From positions 1 through 20,746 of IMG/VR virus record IMGVR_UViG_3300037117_000006: DNA of 20,746 nt. One strand, 5' to 3'. The translations under genes were made by a program, and so were the position numbers. The stretch is from a virus. The notes under the pieces are model-generated. The model was not told where the DNA came from. It made no database searches and saw only the letters and a program-made list of their open reading frames with translations. Below, piece after piece: positions 6,297 to 14,177 of this stretch (position 1 is its first letter; each line of letters begins with the position of its first letter).

Positions 6297-8974
6297 CTGC
6301 CTTCTTACAAGCTGTTGCGGACAACACGACCTTTGGCTATGCCACGGAGTACATGATAGTCGATGGCCGTCCGTTTTCATTCGATGGGCACAGCTATCTC
6401 ATCGACTTGTATCAAGACAACCACCCCTACCAAGTCATCGAAAAGGCGGCCCAGATGGGTGCCTCGGTACTTGGTATGGCAAAGGCGTTCTTCGTCTGCG
6501 ACAAGCTCGGAAAGAACGTCATTTACTTCTTCCCGACTGATGAAGACGTGCGCGAGTTCTCCAAAGGCCGTGTTGCGCCGATCATTCGCGATTCGCCGCA
6601 CCTCGAAGCTGTTGTTGGTGACGCCGATGCGGTTGGACTGAGAAACGTTGGCCGAGGCTTCCTGTACTTCCGAGGCATGCGCTCGAACATTCGTATGAAA
6701 TGTTTTTGCGAAGATACGGAAGTGCTTACTCGCTCCGGCTGGAAGCATTTTGATTCAGTAACGAGAGAGGACTACATTGCTACGCGCTCACCGAGCGGCA
6801 TATTTATGTGGCAGCGCCCTACCGACGTTTGGCAGTACGACTACAACGGCGAAATGTTGCATTTCAAAGCTGCCGGAACTGATGTGCTTGTTACACCGAA
6901 TCATCGCATGCTGTTTCAATCTTGCCCAGGGAAGCAGGAATGGTTCGAGACAGCAGAGCAGCGCAGGAACGCGAAGGCTAGTCAAACGCACCAGCAGTTT
7001 GTCCGTAGTGATGTTACTTGGCGCGGCGAGGTTCCAAAGTTTCTTGTCAAGGACGGTCGGGATGCACATGGCGATAAGTGGTTCATAACGATTCCAGGTA
7101 ACAAGCGCAACAATGCGTGGGAATCGGCGGGAAGATTGCCTTCAAGGCGTATAAATCTTGCCGATTGGGTTGCCTTTCTAGGGCTGTACTTAGCAGAAGG
7201 TTCGACTCAAGGAGTCATGGGCGGCAAGCGTGGCGGTCGAGTTAGCATTTCTCAAGTTGAGAAATCTAAGCATTTCCAGCGGATACAAAAGCTGCTGCCA
7301 AAGATTGCCGCCACATGGAGCTACGATAACGGGAGCACATTTCGCATTGGTGATATGGAACTTGCGAAGGTGTTGTTTCCATTAGGCAACAAGTACAACA
7401 AGTTCGTGCCAGAGTGGGTGAAGAATCTGCCGCCCAGGTATTTGAAGATTTTGTGGGAGTGGGCTGTGGTCGGCGACGGCTCTGTTCAGCGTAGTCAAGT
7501 GCGGTACGGGACCATGAGCAAGAAGTTGGCCGACGATATGCAGGAAGTGTTAATGAAGCTCGGTGTTCTTGCGTATGTGAAACCGCAGAAGCAAAGTACA
7601 GTCCCGACGATTCGCGGGCGTCAAGTGAAGAGTACGGTGCCCTGCTACGTTGTTCTTGCACGAACTACCGGCAAAACAACCGTTGCACCAAGGCCGCAGG
7701 CTGTAAAGTATCGCGGCACAGTTGGATGCGTGTCAGTACCGAACGGCGTTATTTTGACGCGGCGTAACGGGCTTACTATGTGGAGCGGCAACTCGATTGC
7801 GGCTGACCTCCTCATCTTTGACGAGCTTGATGAAGTAACGAACAATCAGTTGGAGCTTGCAGATCAGCGCCTCAACCACTCATCGTTGAAGTGGCGTTAC
7901 CTCCTTTCGACGCCGACGTTCGACAACTACGGCATCGACCGCGAGTTTCGCAAGAGCGACCAACGGTATTGGAACCTCATCTGCAAGAACTGCCTGACGC
8001 CGAACATTACTGAGAAGCTGTTTCCTGATTGCGTAAAACGCATTAGCGAAGTGAAGTGCATTCTTGTTTGCCGCAAGTGCGACGCGGAGCTGGACGCACA
8101 GTACGGTCTTTGGATAGCAGAAAAACAGACTGAGCGCATTCGTGGGTATCATCTCTGCTCGCTCTACGGCATCTATACCGACCTTTCGGAGTTGATGTAT
8201 AAGTTCGAGGAAGGCCGGCACCGTGAAGAGTTCATGCGCTCGAAGTTGGGCATGCCGTGGGTCTCGACAGATCAGCGGTTGACGCCGGAGCTAGTGGAGC
8301 GGTGTTGCGAGCGGTACGAGTGTGGACCGATGGGCATGACGCACACCTACATGGGCGTTGACCAACGCGGGCGCGAGCTGCATGTCGTCATTCGCGGCAA
8401 TGATGATCGTACACGCCGTCCGAAAGACGTGCTTATCAAGCGTGTTCGCAAGTTCGAGGACCTCGACGTGCTTATGTCCGAGTTCGATGTAGACTTGGCG
8501 GTCGTTGACGGTACGCCGAATCAGCATTCAGCGCGGGACTTCTGCATGCGCTTTCCAGGCCGTGCCTACATGGCCTACTATAACGAGAATCAGCGTGGAT
8601 CGTACAAGTGGCAAGAGTCCAAGACTGATGACGAGGACTATCAGGTTACGGTCAACCGCACCGAATCGCTCGACGCCATGTATGAGGAAGTGCAGCGCCG
8701 CGAGATTATGCTCCCTAACCCCGACAACGCGGAGATTCACTCGTTTGTCGAACAGGTATGCAATCTTGCGCGCATCAACGAAGTCGATGACGACGGCGGC
8801 GTGAAGCATGCCGTTTACAAACGACTTGGCGAGGACCACTACGCGCACGCTTCAAACTACGCACTGATCGCACACTCGCGATTCGGTGGGCCGGTTCAAA
8901 GCATCATGGTACAATCGCCGATCATCTCAACAAATGTCGTAAGCCGCCGCTTCGAGGAAGGGTCTCGATACTAA
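6293..8974 (+). CDS. terL: Terminase large subunit (TerL), interrupted by an intein
   Basis: An 893-residue precursor with a GTG start. Removing the intein (residues 137-500) leaves 529 residues, a normal TerL length. The ATPase part has EKAAQMGASVL (about 50-60), which aligns with the deviant Walker A of lambda gpA (Lys at the front of the motif, no GK[ST]). Walker B LLIFDELDE (D510, E511) follows the intein, then the coupling motif LLSTPTFD. A zinc-ribbon-like set of four cysteines (C564, C567, C593, C596) separates the ATPase and nuclease parts, as in GpA-type terminases. The RNase H-like nuclease has GVDQ (D690), VVDGTP (D739) and GEDHYAHASNYAL (D848). The enzyme pumps phage DNA into the prohead through the portal and cuts it at start and end. 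The portal gene follows one base later. The call is secure. Confidence 0.95.
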   Translation: MTAFLQAVADNTTFGYATEYMIVDGRPFSFDGHSYLIDLYQDNHPYQVIEKAAQMGASVLGMAKAFFVCDKLGKNVIYFFPTDEDVREFSKGRVAPIIRDSPHLEAVVGDADAVGLRNVGRGFLYFRGMRSNIRMKCFCEDTEVLTRSGWKHFDSVTREDYIATRSPSGIFMWQRPTDVWQYDYNGEMLHFKAAGTDVLVTPNHRMLFQSCPGKQEWFETAEQRRNAKASQTHQQFVRSDVTWRGEVPKFLVKDGRDAHGDKWFITIPGNKRNNAWESAGRLPSRRINLADWVAFLGLYLAEGSTQGVMGGKRGGRVSISQVEKSKHFQRIQKLLPKIAATWSYDNGSTFRIGDMELAKVLFPLGNKYNKFVPEWVKNLPPRYLKILWEWAVVGDGSVQRSQVRYGTMSKKLADDMQEVLMKLGVLAYVKPQKQSTVPTIRGRQVKSTVPCYVVLARTTGKTTVAPRPQAVKYRGTVGCVSVPNGVILTRRNGLTMWSGNSIAADLLIFDELDEVTNNQLELADQRLNHSSLKWRYLLSTPTFDNYGIDREFRKSDQRYWNLICKNCLTPNITEKLFPDCVKRISEVKCILVCRKCDAELDAQYGLWIAEKQTERIRGYHLCSLYGIYTDLSELMYKFEEGRHREEFMRSKLGMPWVSTDQRLTPELVERCCERYECGPMGMTHTYMGVDQRGRELHVVIRGNDDRTRRPKDVLIKRVRKFEDLDVLMSEFDVDLAVVDGTPNQHSARDFCMRFPGRAYMAYYNENQRGSYKWQESKTDDEDYQVTVNRTESLDAMYEEVQRREIMLPNPDNAEIHSFVEQVCNLARINEVDDDGGVKHAVYKRLGEDHYAHASNYALIAHSRFGGPVQSIMVQSPIISTNVVSRRFEEGSRY
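6701..7792 (+). mobile_element. Intein with LAGLIDADG homing endonuclease, in terL
   Basis: A 364-residue in-frame insertion. It begins with Cys1 in CFCEDTEVLTRSGWK, the classic intein block A. Block B is VLVTPNHRM. The two endonuclease motifs are FLGLYLAEGS (about residues 294-303 of the precursor) and WAVVGDGS (about 390-397). It ends with VPNGVILTRRNGLTMWSGN and then Ser as extein +1. The penultimate residue is Gly where His is usual; some known inteins tolerate this. Joining the flanks gives MRSNIRMK-SIAADLLIFDELDE, a continuous approach to Walker B, which supports the borders. The endonuclease would cut intein-free terL alleles, allowing the element to spread between phages. Confidence 0.93.
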
Positions 8975-8975
8975 A

Positions 8976-11900
8976 ATGATATTCTCATCGGATGGCAAGA
9001 GTGCGCTGAAGTCGGTTGACGGTGAAGAGCGCGTTCAAGTCATCAGTCCCCAAGAAGCACAGCGGATTGATTGGGCAAAAACTACGCAAGTCATCGACGG
9101 CGCAAGCTATGAGCCGGACAAAGAGTTCGAGGACGCCGCAGTAGCTCGACCAATGAATCCAATGGACTTCACAGCAGAGACTTTTAACGGTAAGCCGTTC
9201 GAGGTCGAGGCTGAACTGTTCGAGGTTTCGCGCGACGGTACGGAGTATCGGTTGCAGCGTTACCCGAATAAGGCTGCGCTTGCTTCGCGCCTCAAGGAAG
9301 CCGAAACGCAGTGGCACACTTGGACACCTCCTGAGCGTCATTTACGGGAAGCCGTGCGGCCCAGAGAGCGTGCGATTGATACCGCAGTTGATGAGGCGGC
9401 ACGAGAGCAGTTACGAGAAGCGTTTGATGGTGGTGGGGGCTATCCTCCGGCCAATGACAGTCAAGCCTGGGCATCGAGTCGCTATGGTGATGGCTTCGAC
9501 GCACAAGCGGAGTACGTTCCGCTCATGGCGGGGCCGTGGTCGAAGCAGCTTTATCAGCGGCAGTTTTTGGAGATGCACTGCCTGACCGGCGATACGAAGA
9601 TTTTGATGCTTGACGGCACCTCAGTTCGTATTGATGACCTTGCAAAACGTGGTGGTGAGTTCTGGGTGTATTCATGCGATGGCACGCAGGTTGTGCCTGG
9701 ACGTGGCTATGACGCGCGCAAAACGGGTGATCTTCCGGTCTACGCCATTGCTTTGGATAATGGTGAAGTTGTCAAGGCAACGGGGAATCACGGTTTCATG
9801 TTACGCGATGGTTCATATAGACGAGTAGATGAGCTGAAACCGGGGGATAGATTGATGCCCCTGTACCGAAAATATAAGGGGCGTCGAACTAACCCTAAAA
9901 CGAAGCAGACTTACGAAAGTGTTTATCATCCTGGCATGGATTTGTGGGAGTTTACGCATCATCTTGTGGCTCGTAGGCATGTTGAAAACTTTTTTGAGTA
10001 TCGCGACGGCTACCACATTGACCATATCAATCAAGATGCTCACGATAACCGACCTGAAAATCTGCAACTGCTGACTTCTGGCGATCACATGCGGAAGACT
10101 GTTGCATGGAATCTTCAGCATTCGCCTGAATCGTTTACGGGAGCAAAAGGCAAGCCTGTCTCTGAAGCGCGCCGTAGAAAGATTAGCGAATCTAACCGTA
10201 GACGGCATGCAGCGTACACAGAAGAAGAGCGTACCTCCCTAAGTCAGAAACATTCCGAAGCTCAAAGACGCCGTTATGACAATGGCTATGCCATGTCAAA
10301 AGAGCATGTTGAATCTATTAGGCAGGCGAACTTAGGGCGCAAGCGTGACATAGTGAGTCGTACTCTTTCTAGCGAGAACGCTAAGAGTGTTTGGGACAGG
10401 TATACCCCTGAAGAGCGGCAAGCGCGTGTGAATAAAGTGAAAGCCGGTTGGACGCCGGAGAAGCGCGCAGCCCAGGCTATTCTTAATCATCGTGTGGTAT
10501 CGGTAACGAAACTTGGTGTCGAGCCGGTGTACGACATCTCTGTTCACGGATACAGCAACTTTGCTCTTGAAGCCGGAGTGTTCGTTCACAACTCGAAAGC
10601 GTTTGAGGCGTACAACCACAATCCGGTTGCACGTCGAGTCGTCAACATTACGCGCGACTTCATTTTCGGGCATGGGCTCGATCACGTTTCAACCAGCTCT
10701 GATGTTGATGAAGTGTGGACGGAGTTTGTAGAACGCACTGACTTCTACAACCTGCTCGCCGATACCATCTACACTGACCTCTCGTGGGCCGGTGAGATGA
10801 TGTTTGAATGGTATGATAACGATCCATTCAAAGGTGCCACAGATTTCCGAATGATCGACCCGTCAACGGTCTGGGAAATCGTGACGGACCCCGAAGACAT
10901 TTTCAACGTCTACTACTACTATCAGTCATACGAGACTGCCATGCAGCAGTACGTCACAGGCAACATTCCTTCTACGAAGTACATCATCCGGCAAATCCCT
11001 GCGAACCGCGTAACGCATATCAAGATCAACTCGTCCATGTACGAGAAGCGTGGGCGCAGTGATCTGTTCCCGAATCTCGGCTGGGTGAAGCGGTTGAAGG
11101 ATTTGATGAATGCTCGCGTCATCAAGGGCCAGCTCGAAGCGGCGTTCGTTTGGGACGTAGAAGTGCTTTCGGGTGACGCGAACGTTGCGGCGGTTGGGTT
11201 GAAACTGCCTGATCCATACAAGGCTGGCTCGACGTTCGTTCACAACAAGAACATTAAGTTGACGCCGGTATCGTCATCGCTCAAGGGTAACGAGCAAGAG
11301 CCTGATGTCGAGAATCTCATTACACTCATCGCGCTCGGTGGCAACATCCCCAAGGAGTTCTTGGGGCAGACTTCGCGCGGCGGTCGTGGCGGACAGCTCT
11401 TGTCGAGCGAGCCGGGTACAAAGTGGTTCGAGCGCCGTCAAGTGCTCATCGACCGGATCGTTCATACCGTAGCAAACCGCGTGATCGGCAACGCCATTAA
11501 GGCGAATATTCTGTCGCTGGACGACATCTTGAAGGATGCTCGTTCAGTGCGCCGTCTTGCGCCAAGTGCTTCAAACCAACCAAAGCGCGGGGACATTGAG
11601 AACAAGATCGAGGACACGCGCGAGGAGCAGCAAGATCAACGCGACGAAGCGCAGCAGACTCAGGCTGATGCACAACAGCAGAACGCTCAACAACAGCAGG
11701 ACGCCAAAGATCAGGCCGACAAGTCGAAGAACGGCAAGACTGAAGTTCACGTTTCAGTCAACGGAAAGGCTAAGGTGAAGGAAGCGATCCGTGGTGTTGT
11801 ACGCGAGTCTGAGGCCGACGATAGCAACGGCGGCCCGTTGACGAAGCAGCAGAAGGCGCGCATCGAGACCATCAAGAAGACGCAGAACTACTCCAAGGAG

Positions 11901-12578
11901 TTCTTGCAGTTCATGTTACCGGCTATCGCACAAGAGGATCGCTCCTCGAAGCTCAAAGACGTTGCACTTGCCGAGTCGATGGAATGGATTTCAAAGCGAA
12001 CGTCGGCAAACATGGGCGCTCACGAGCTGAACATTACGACCTACGACTTCGATGAAGAGCGCGTGCAGATCAACGCCGAGTCCGACGAAGGCATGTCGAT
12101 TGCCCATGTGTATTCGCAGGACGGTAAAAAAACTCCCGAGACCGTGCTTGCACAGGATGTTCAAGAGCGTGAGCAGGCAGAGCAGCCTCCTGCCGAAAGC
12201 TTTACGAACGTGCCTGTGCCTCCGACTACTGAAGGAATGAAAGTTGTTCCAACACAGGGTCAGAATCCAAGCGACCAACCCAACAGCGGCACGAAGAAGG
12301 TGAACCAGCACGCAGCTCTTGATACCAACGATACGAATCCAACCAGCACGAATAAAATGAGTCCAGAAAATCGAAACCCAATGACGGATAAAGGAAAGGC
12401 CGGAATACTCGCTCACGAACGTAGGACTAAAGCGTCGTTGCGCCGAGCCGTCAAAAGTGAAATCCTTAGAGAAGCCCTCGGGCCTCTTATGAAGGAAGAC
12501 AGTGCTCTTGCGAAGTTGATCTTGGAACGTAAAGCTGATGCTGTCAACTCGGAAGAGCTAGATGAAGCCCTGTCCTAA
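8976..12578 (+). CDS. Phage portal protein, interrupted by an intein, with long C-terminal extension
   Basis: A 1200-residue precursor, 862 residues after removal of the intein (residues 202-539). It starts one base after terL ends; GAGGAAGGG lies about 12 bases upstream. The portal identity rests on position after TerL and on the block after the intein: YNHNPVARRVVNITRDFIFGHG, then DLSWAGEMMFEWY, PSTVWEIVTDPED and NIPKEFLGQTSRGG, the order seen in SPP1-like and related portals. The portal forms the dodecameric DNA channel at one head vertex. After the core comes a coiled, Gln/Asp/Glu-rich stretch (nt 11620-11720) and about 250 further residues with low-complexity linkers (PPAESFTNVPVPPTT), longer than most portals. 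These could be a fused scaffold-like or accessory region. The first 200 residues are also poorly conserved in look. The overall call is strong; the tail function is unknown. Confidence 0.88.
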   Translation: MIFSSDGKSALKSVDGEERVQVISPQEAQRIDWAKTTQVIDGASYEPDKEFEDAAVARPMNPMDFTAETFNGKPFEVEAELFEVSRDGTEYRLQRYPNKAALASRLKEAETQWHTWTPPERHLREAVRPRERAIDTAVDEAAREQLREAFDGGGGYPPANDSQAWASSRYGDGFDAQAEYVPLMAGPWSKQLYQRQFLEMHCLTGDTKILMLDGTSVRIDDLAKRGGEFWVYSCDGTQVVPGRGYDARKTGDLPVYAIALDNGEVVKATGNHGFMLRDGSYRRVDELKPGDRLMPLYRKYKGRRTNPKTKQTYESVYHPGMDLWEFTHHLVARRHVENFFEYRDGYHIDHINQDAHDNRPENLQLLTSGDHMRKTVAWNLQHSPESFTGAKGKPVSEARRRKISESNRRRHAAYTEEERTSLSQKHSEAQRRRYDNGYAMSKEHVESIRQANLGRKRDIVSRTLSSENAKSVWDRYTPEERQARVNKVKAGWTPEKRAAQAILNHRVVSVTKLGVEPVYDISVHGYSNFALEAGVFVHNSKAFEAYNHNPVARRVVNITRDFIFGHGLDHVSTSSDVDEVWTEFVERTDFYNLLADTIYTDLSWAGEMMFEWYDNDPFKGATDFRMIDPSTVWEIVTDPEDIFNVYYYYQSYETAMQQYVTGNIPSTKYIIRQIPANRVTHIKINSSMYEKRGRSDLFPNLGWVKRLKDLMNARVIKGQLEAAFVWDVEVLSGDANVAAVGLKLPDPYKAGSTFVHNKNIKLTPVSSSLKGNEQEPDVENLITLIALGGNIPKEFLGQTSRGGRGGQLLSSEPGTKWFERRQVLIDRIVHTVANRVIGNAIKANILSLDDILKDARSVRRLAPSASNQPKRGDIENKIEDTREEQQDQRDEAQQTQADAQQQNAQQQQDAKDQADKSKNGKTEVHVSVNGKAKVKEAIRGVVRESEADDSNGGPLTKQQKARIETIKKTQNYSKEFLQFMLPAIAQEDRSSKLKDVALAESMEWISKRTSANMGAHELNITTYDFDEERVQINAESDEGMSIAHVYSQDGKKTPETVLAQDVQEREQAEQPPAESFTNVPVPPTTEGMKVVPTQGQNPSDQPNSGTKKVNQHAALDTNDTNPTSTNKMSPENRNPMTDKGKAGILAHERRTKASLRRAVKSEILREALGPLMKEDSALAKLILERKADAVNSEELDEALS
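9579..10592 (+). mobile_element. Intein with HNH homing endonuclease and NUMOD-like repeats, in the portal gene
   Basis: A 338-residue in-frame insertion starting at Cys (CLTGDTKILMLDG, block A), with block B VVKATGNHGFM, and ending in YDISVHGYSNFALEAGVFVHN followed by Ser at extein +1. All splicing residues look intact. In place of LAGLIDADG motifs the middle holds an HNH motif (YHIDHINQ, then DNRPENLQLL and a GDH; precursor residues 346-371). Several short basic repeats follow (SEARRRKISESNRRR, SKEHVESIRQANLGRKR), which resemble NUMOD3 DNA-binding modules of intron endonucleases. The joined exteins read LYQRQFLEMH-SKAFEAYNHN. This makes a different endonuclease lineage from the other two inteins in the window. 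Confidence 0.93.
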
Positions 12579-12633
12579 GTGTGGGCAACAGGACGCTGAT
12601 GACGAACTAGCTCGTCAGCGCATTGCTTGTTGA
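12562..12633 (+). CDS. 23-residue peptide with CPxCG motif
   Basis: A very short frame between the portal and MuF genes. ATG 12562 lies in the portal end (17-base overlap), with GGAAGAG six bases upstream, and the stop at 12631-12633 overlaps the TTG start of the next gene. The peptide begins MKPCPKCGQQ and ends in IAC, so it has half a zinc ribbon (C-P-x-C-G) plus a third Cys. It also neatly fills what would otherwise be a 50-base gap in a genome with almost none. It may be a real microprotein, or mainly a device that carries ribosomes from the portal gene to the non-ATG start of the next gene. Evidence is spacing, ribosome binding site and the Cys motif only. Confidence 0.5.
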   Translation: MKPCPKCGQQDADDELARQRIAC

Positions 12634-14102
12634 TTAAAGTTGTTGACCGCCAACTCTTTGAAGCCAAAGCCAAGCGCCGAAAGGTGCGGGCTGCGATAGG
12701 CTCAATCCTTCGTAATGCTCGCAAGCCGCTGTTCAACCGAGTCGAGATTGAGATTCAGCGATATCAAGCAGCACTCGTCAACCTCCTGAATCAATCACAG
12801 CGCGATCTTGAACAATCGGTAGGGGCGTCAGGACATCTTGCGATTACACTTAACGATCTCGTTGAAGAGTTCCAGAAACTCGGAATGGTGTATCTGCAAA
12901 ACGGTGCGGACATCGGGTACGAGCGCGCTCTCACAGACTTGAAGGATCGCGGCTGGATTGCAAGTTATCAGGAGCCGGTCCACGCGCCGAAGGAAGCCGT
13001 CGAGGCTGTCTTGACTGCGAACTACAAGTACCTGCGTTTGAGCTTGCTACCTGACTTACAGAAGAAACTGCAATGGGCGACGCCAAGCAACGTCGGCCCA
13101 GCGATTGCAGCAATGCGTGCTCGCGTGCAGATGTACGGTCACTATGTCTGGGTCGCGAGTCAGGAAAGTTATCGCGCATGCATCAAGGACTTTTTCACGC
13201 ACACGACGCTGCATGAGAGTGCTGTACCACGCAAGATCAAGATTCGCGAAGGTGGGCCCGGCTCCGGGTTTCACGGGCATGCCGGTCGTCCTGGTATTCG
13301 CGGCGGATCGGCAGCGGGAGGCGGTAAGGCGCAAGCGATTTTCTTAATGGGTGGCAGTGCAAGTGGGAAAGGACGCCTTGCCCAACGGTACGCGAAAGAA
13401 TACGGCATTAAGAATGTCATCAACTGCGACCATATCAAGGAAGCCTTCCCACTCTTCACCGGCAAGCCGATCAACGGTAAGTACGGAACGTCGGGTCCAA
13501 AGACGTATCAGGAGCTGATTGAGAACTACACTCCTGAAGAAGTTGCAAACGTCAACGAATACATCCGCGATCATACCCCCTTCTCCGACGTGCATGAGTT
13601 TGCACAGCGGCAGTTCGGCGATCCCGACAAGTTCTATGAAGACAACAATCCGGCAAGTGGTGGGCTGACGCATGAAGTATCGTCGTACATCGCAAAGCAA
13701 CAGCTTGCGGGCGCACTTGATTCGGGCAAGTCATTCGTTTATGATTCGACCGGCAACGGTTCGTACTATCCGATATGGGCAGGCAAAGCTGCCGACGCCG
13801 GGATGGCTGTCACTATCGCTCAGGCATACGTTCCTCGCGAAGTTGCACACATGAACGACGATGCTCGTGGAGCGAATGCTGATCCGGGCGATCTGACGGG
13901 TCGGACGGTGGGCTCGGCGGTCCTAATGAGCACCCATGATAAGGTAGACGCGATGGCTCCGGTTATGGCTGCCTGGGCTACAGGGGCGCGTGCAGCGGGC
14001 CAGGACGTGACCTTCACGCGCGATGATACCTACACCCCGGAGATGCTCGCCAGAGCCCGAGAACTTGGCTATACCTACTCTTCGCGACCTACCGGAAACT
14101 AA
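12630..14102 (+). CDS. MuF-like head protein fused to a zeta-toxin-like kinase domain
   Basis: A 490-residue protein from TTG 12630, overlapping the preceding stop (TTGA); TTG 12627 is an alternative. Residues 1-200 are helical and charged and lie directly after the portal, the usual place of the MuF/SPP1 gp7 minor head protein. Residues 208-227 form a Gly-rich linker (GPGSG...GRPG...GGS). From 235 on there is a P-loop kinase: IFLMGGSASGKGRLA (Walker A 241-248), NCDHIKEAFP (Asp as in zeta toxin), a THEVSS helix start, DSGKSFVYDSTGN, and a late GRTVGS. Zeta toxins phosphorylate UDP-N-acetylglucosamine and block wall synthesis; relatives phosphorylate other substrates. No epsilon-type antitoxin is visible. 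MuF proteins enter the capsid, so the kinase could be packaged and delivered with the DNA. The kinase family is clear; the MuF part rests more on position, and toxicity is unproven. Confidence 0.78.
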   Translation: MIKVVDRQLFEAKAKRRKVRAAIGSILRNARKPLFNRVEIEIQRYQAALVNLLNQSQRDLEQSVGASGHLAITLNDLVEEFQKLGMVYLQNGADIGYERALTDLKDRGWIASYQEPVHAPKEAVEAVLTANYKYLRLSLLPDLQKKLQWATPSNVGPAIAAMRARVQMYGHYVWVASQESYRACIKDFFTHTTLHESAVPRKIKIREGGPGSGFHGHAGRPGIRGGSAAGGGKAQAIFLMGGSASGKGRLAQRYAKEYGIKNVINCDHIKEAFPLFTGKPINGKYGTSGPKTYQELIENYTPEEVANVNEYIRDHTPFSDVHEFAQRQFGDPDKFYEDNNPASGGLTHEVSSYIAKQQLAGALDSGKSFVYDSTGNGSYYPIWAGKAADAGMAVTIAQAYVPREVAHMNDDARGANADPGDLTGRTVGSAVLMSTHDKVDAMAPVMAAWATGARAAGQDVTFTRDDTYTPEMLARARELGYTYSSRPTGN

Positions 14103-14115
14103 CACCCTACCACTT

Positions 14116-14158
14116 TTGTAGCATACCCCCTTGCGGCGACGGAACGCCTATGCTACAA
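14116..14158 (+). repeat. Perfect 10-bp inverted repeat overlapping a promoter
   Basis: TTGTAGCATA (14116-14125) and TATGCTACAA (14149-14158) are exact reverse complements separated by 23 bases. A further GGCG...CGCC pair (14135-14138, 14145-14148) lies inside. The right arm covers the -10 region of the promoter entry, so it could be an operator bound by a dimeric repressor. No T-run follows, so it does not look like a plus-strand terminator. It lies in one of the few non-coding gaps of the window (14103-14177). Confidence 0.65.
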
Positions 14159-14159
14159 T
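14131..14159 (+). promoter_or_regulatory. Sigma70-like promoter for the accessory gene block
   Basis: TTGCGG (14131-14136) and TACAAT (14154-14159) are separated by 17 bases, and TGC directly before the -10 gives an extended -10 (TGnTACAAT). Transcription would start near 14166, leaving a leader of only about 12 bases made up of the strong ribosome binding site GGTGGAGGTGA before ATG 14178. Such a short leader is unusual and is a reason for caution. The overlap with the inverted repeat suggests control by a repressor. Confidence 0.55.
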
Positions 14160-14177
14160 AACGGTGGAGGTGACAGA

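Noticed and set aside
11610-11730. DNA tandem repeat or CRISPR-like array in the CAG-rich stretch
   Set aside because: The bases encode a Gln/Asp/Glu-rich coiled region of the portal; there is no regular repeat unit or spacer.
11991-12416. Minus-strand frame opposite the portal C-terminus
   Set aside because: The product is a Trp/Arg/His/Leu-rich shadow with no motif, and the plus strand there is the continuous portal tail.
12630-14102. Classical epsilon-zeta toxin-antitoxin pair
   Set aside because: The kinase domain is fused to a head-like protein and no small antitoxin gene precedes or follows it closely.
14116-14158. Intrinsic terminator after the MuF gene
   Set aside because: The stem has a 23-base separation and no T-run after it; the overlap with a good promoter makes an operator more likely.
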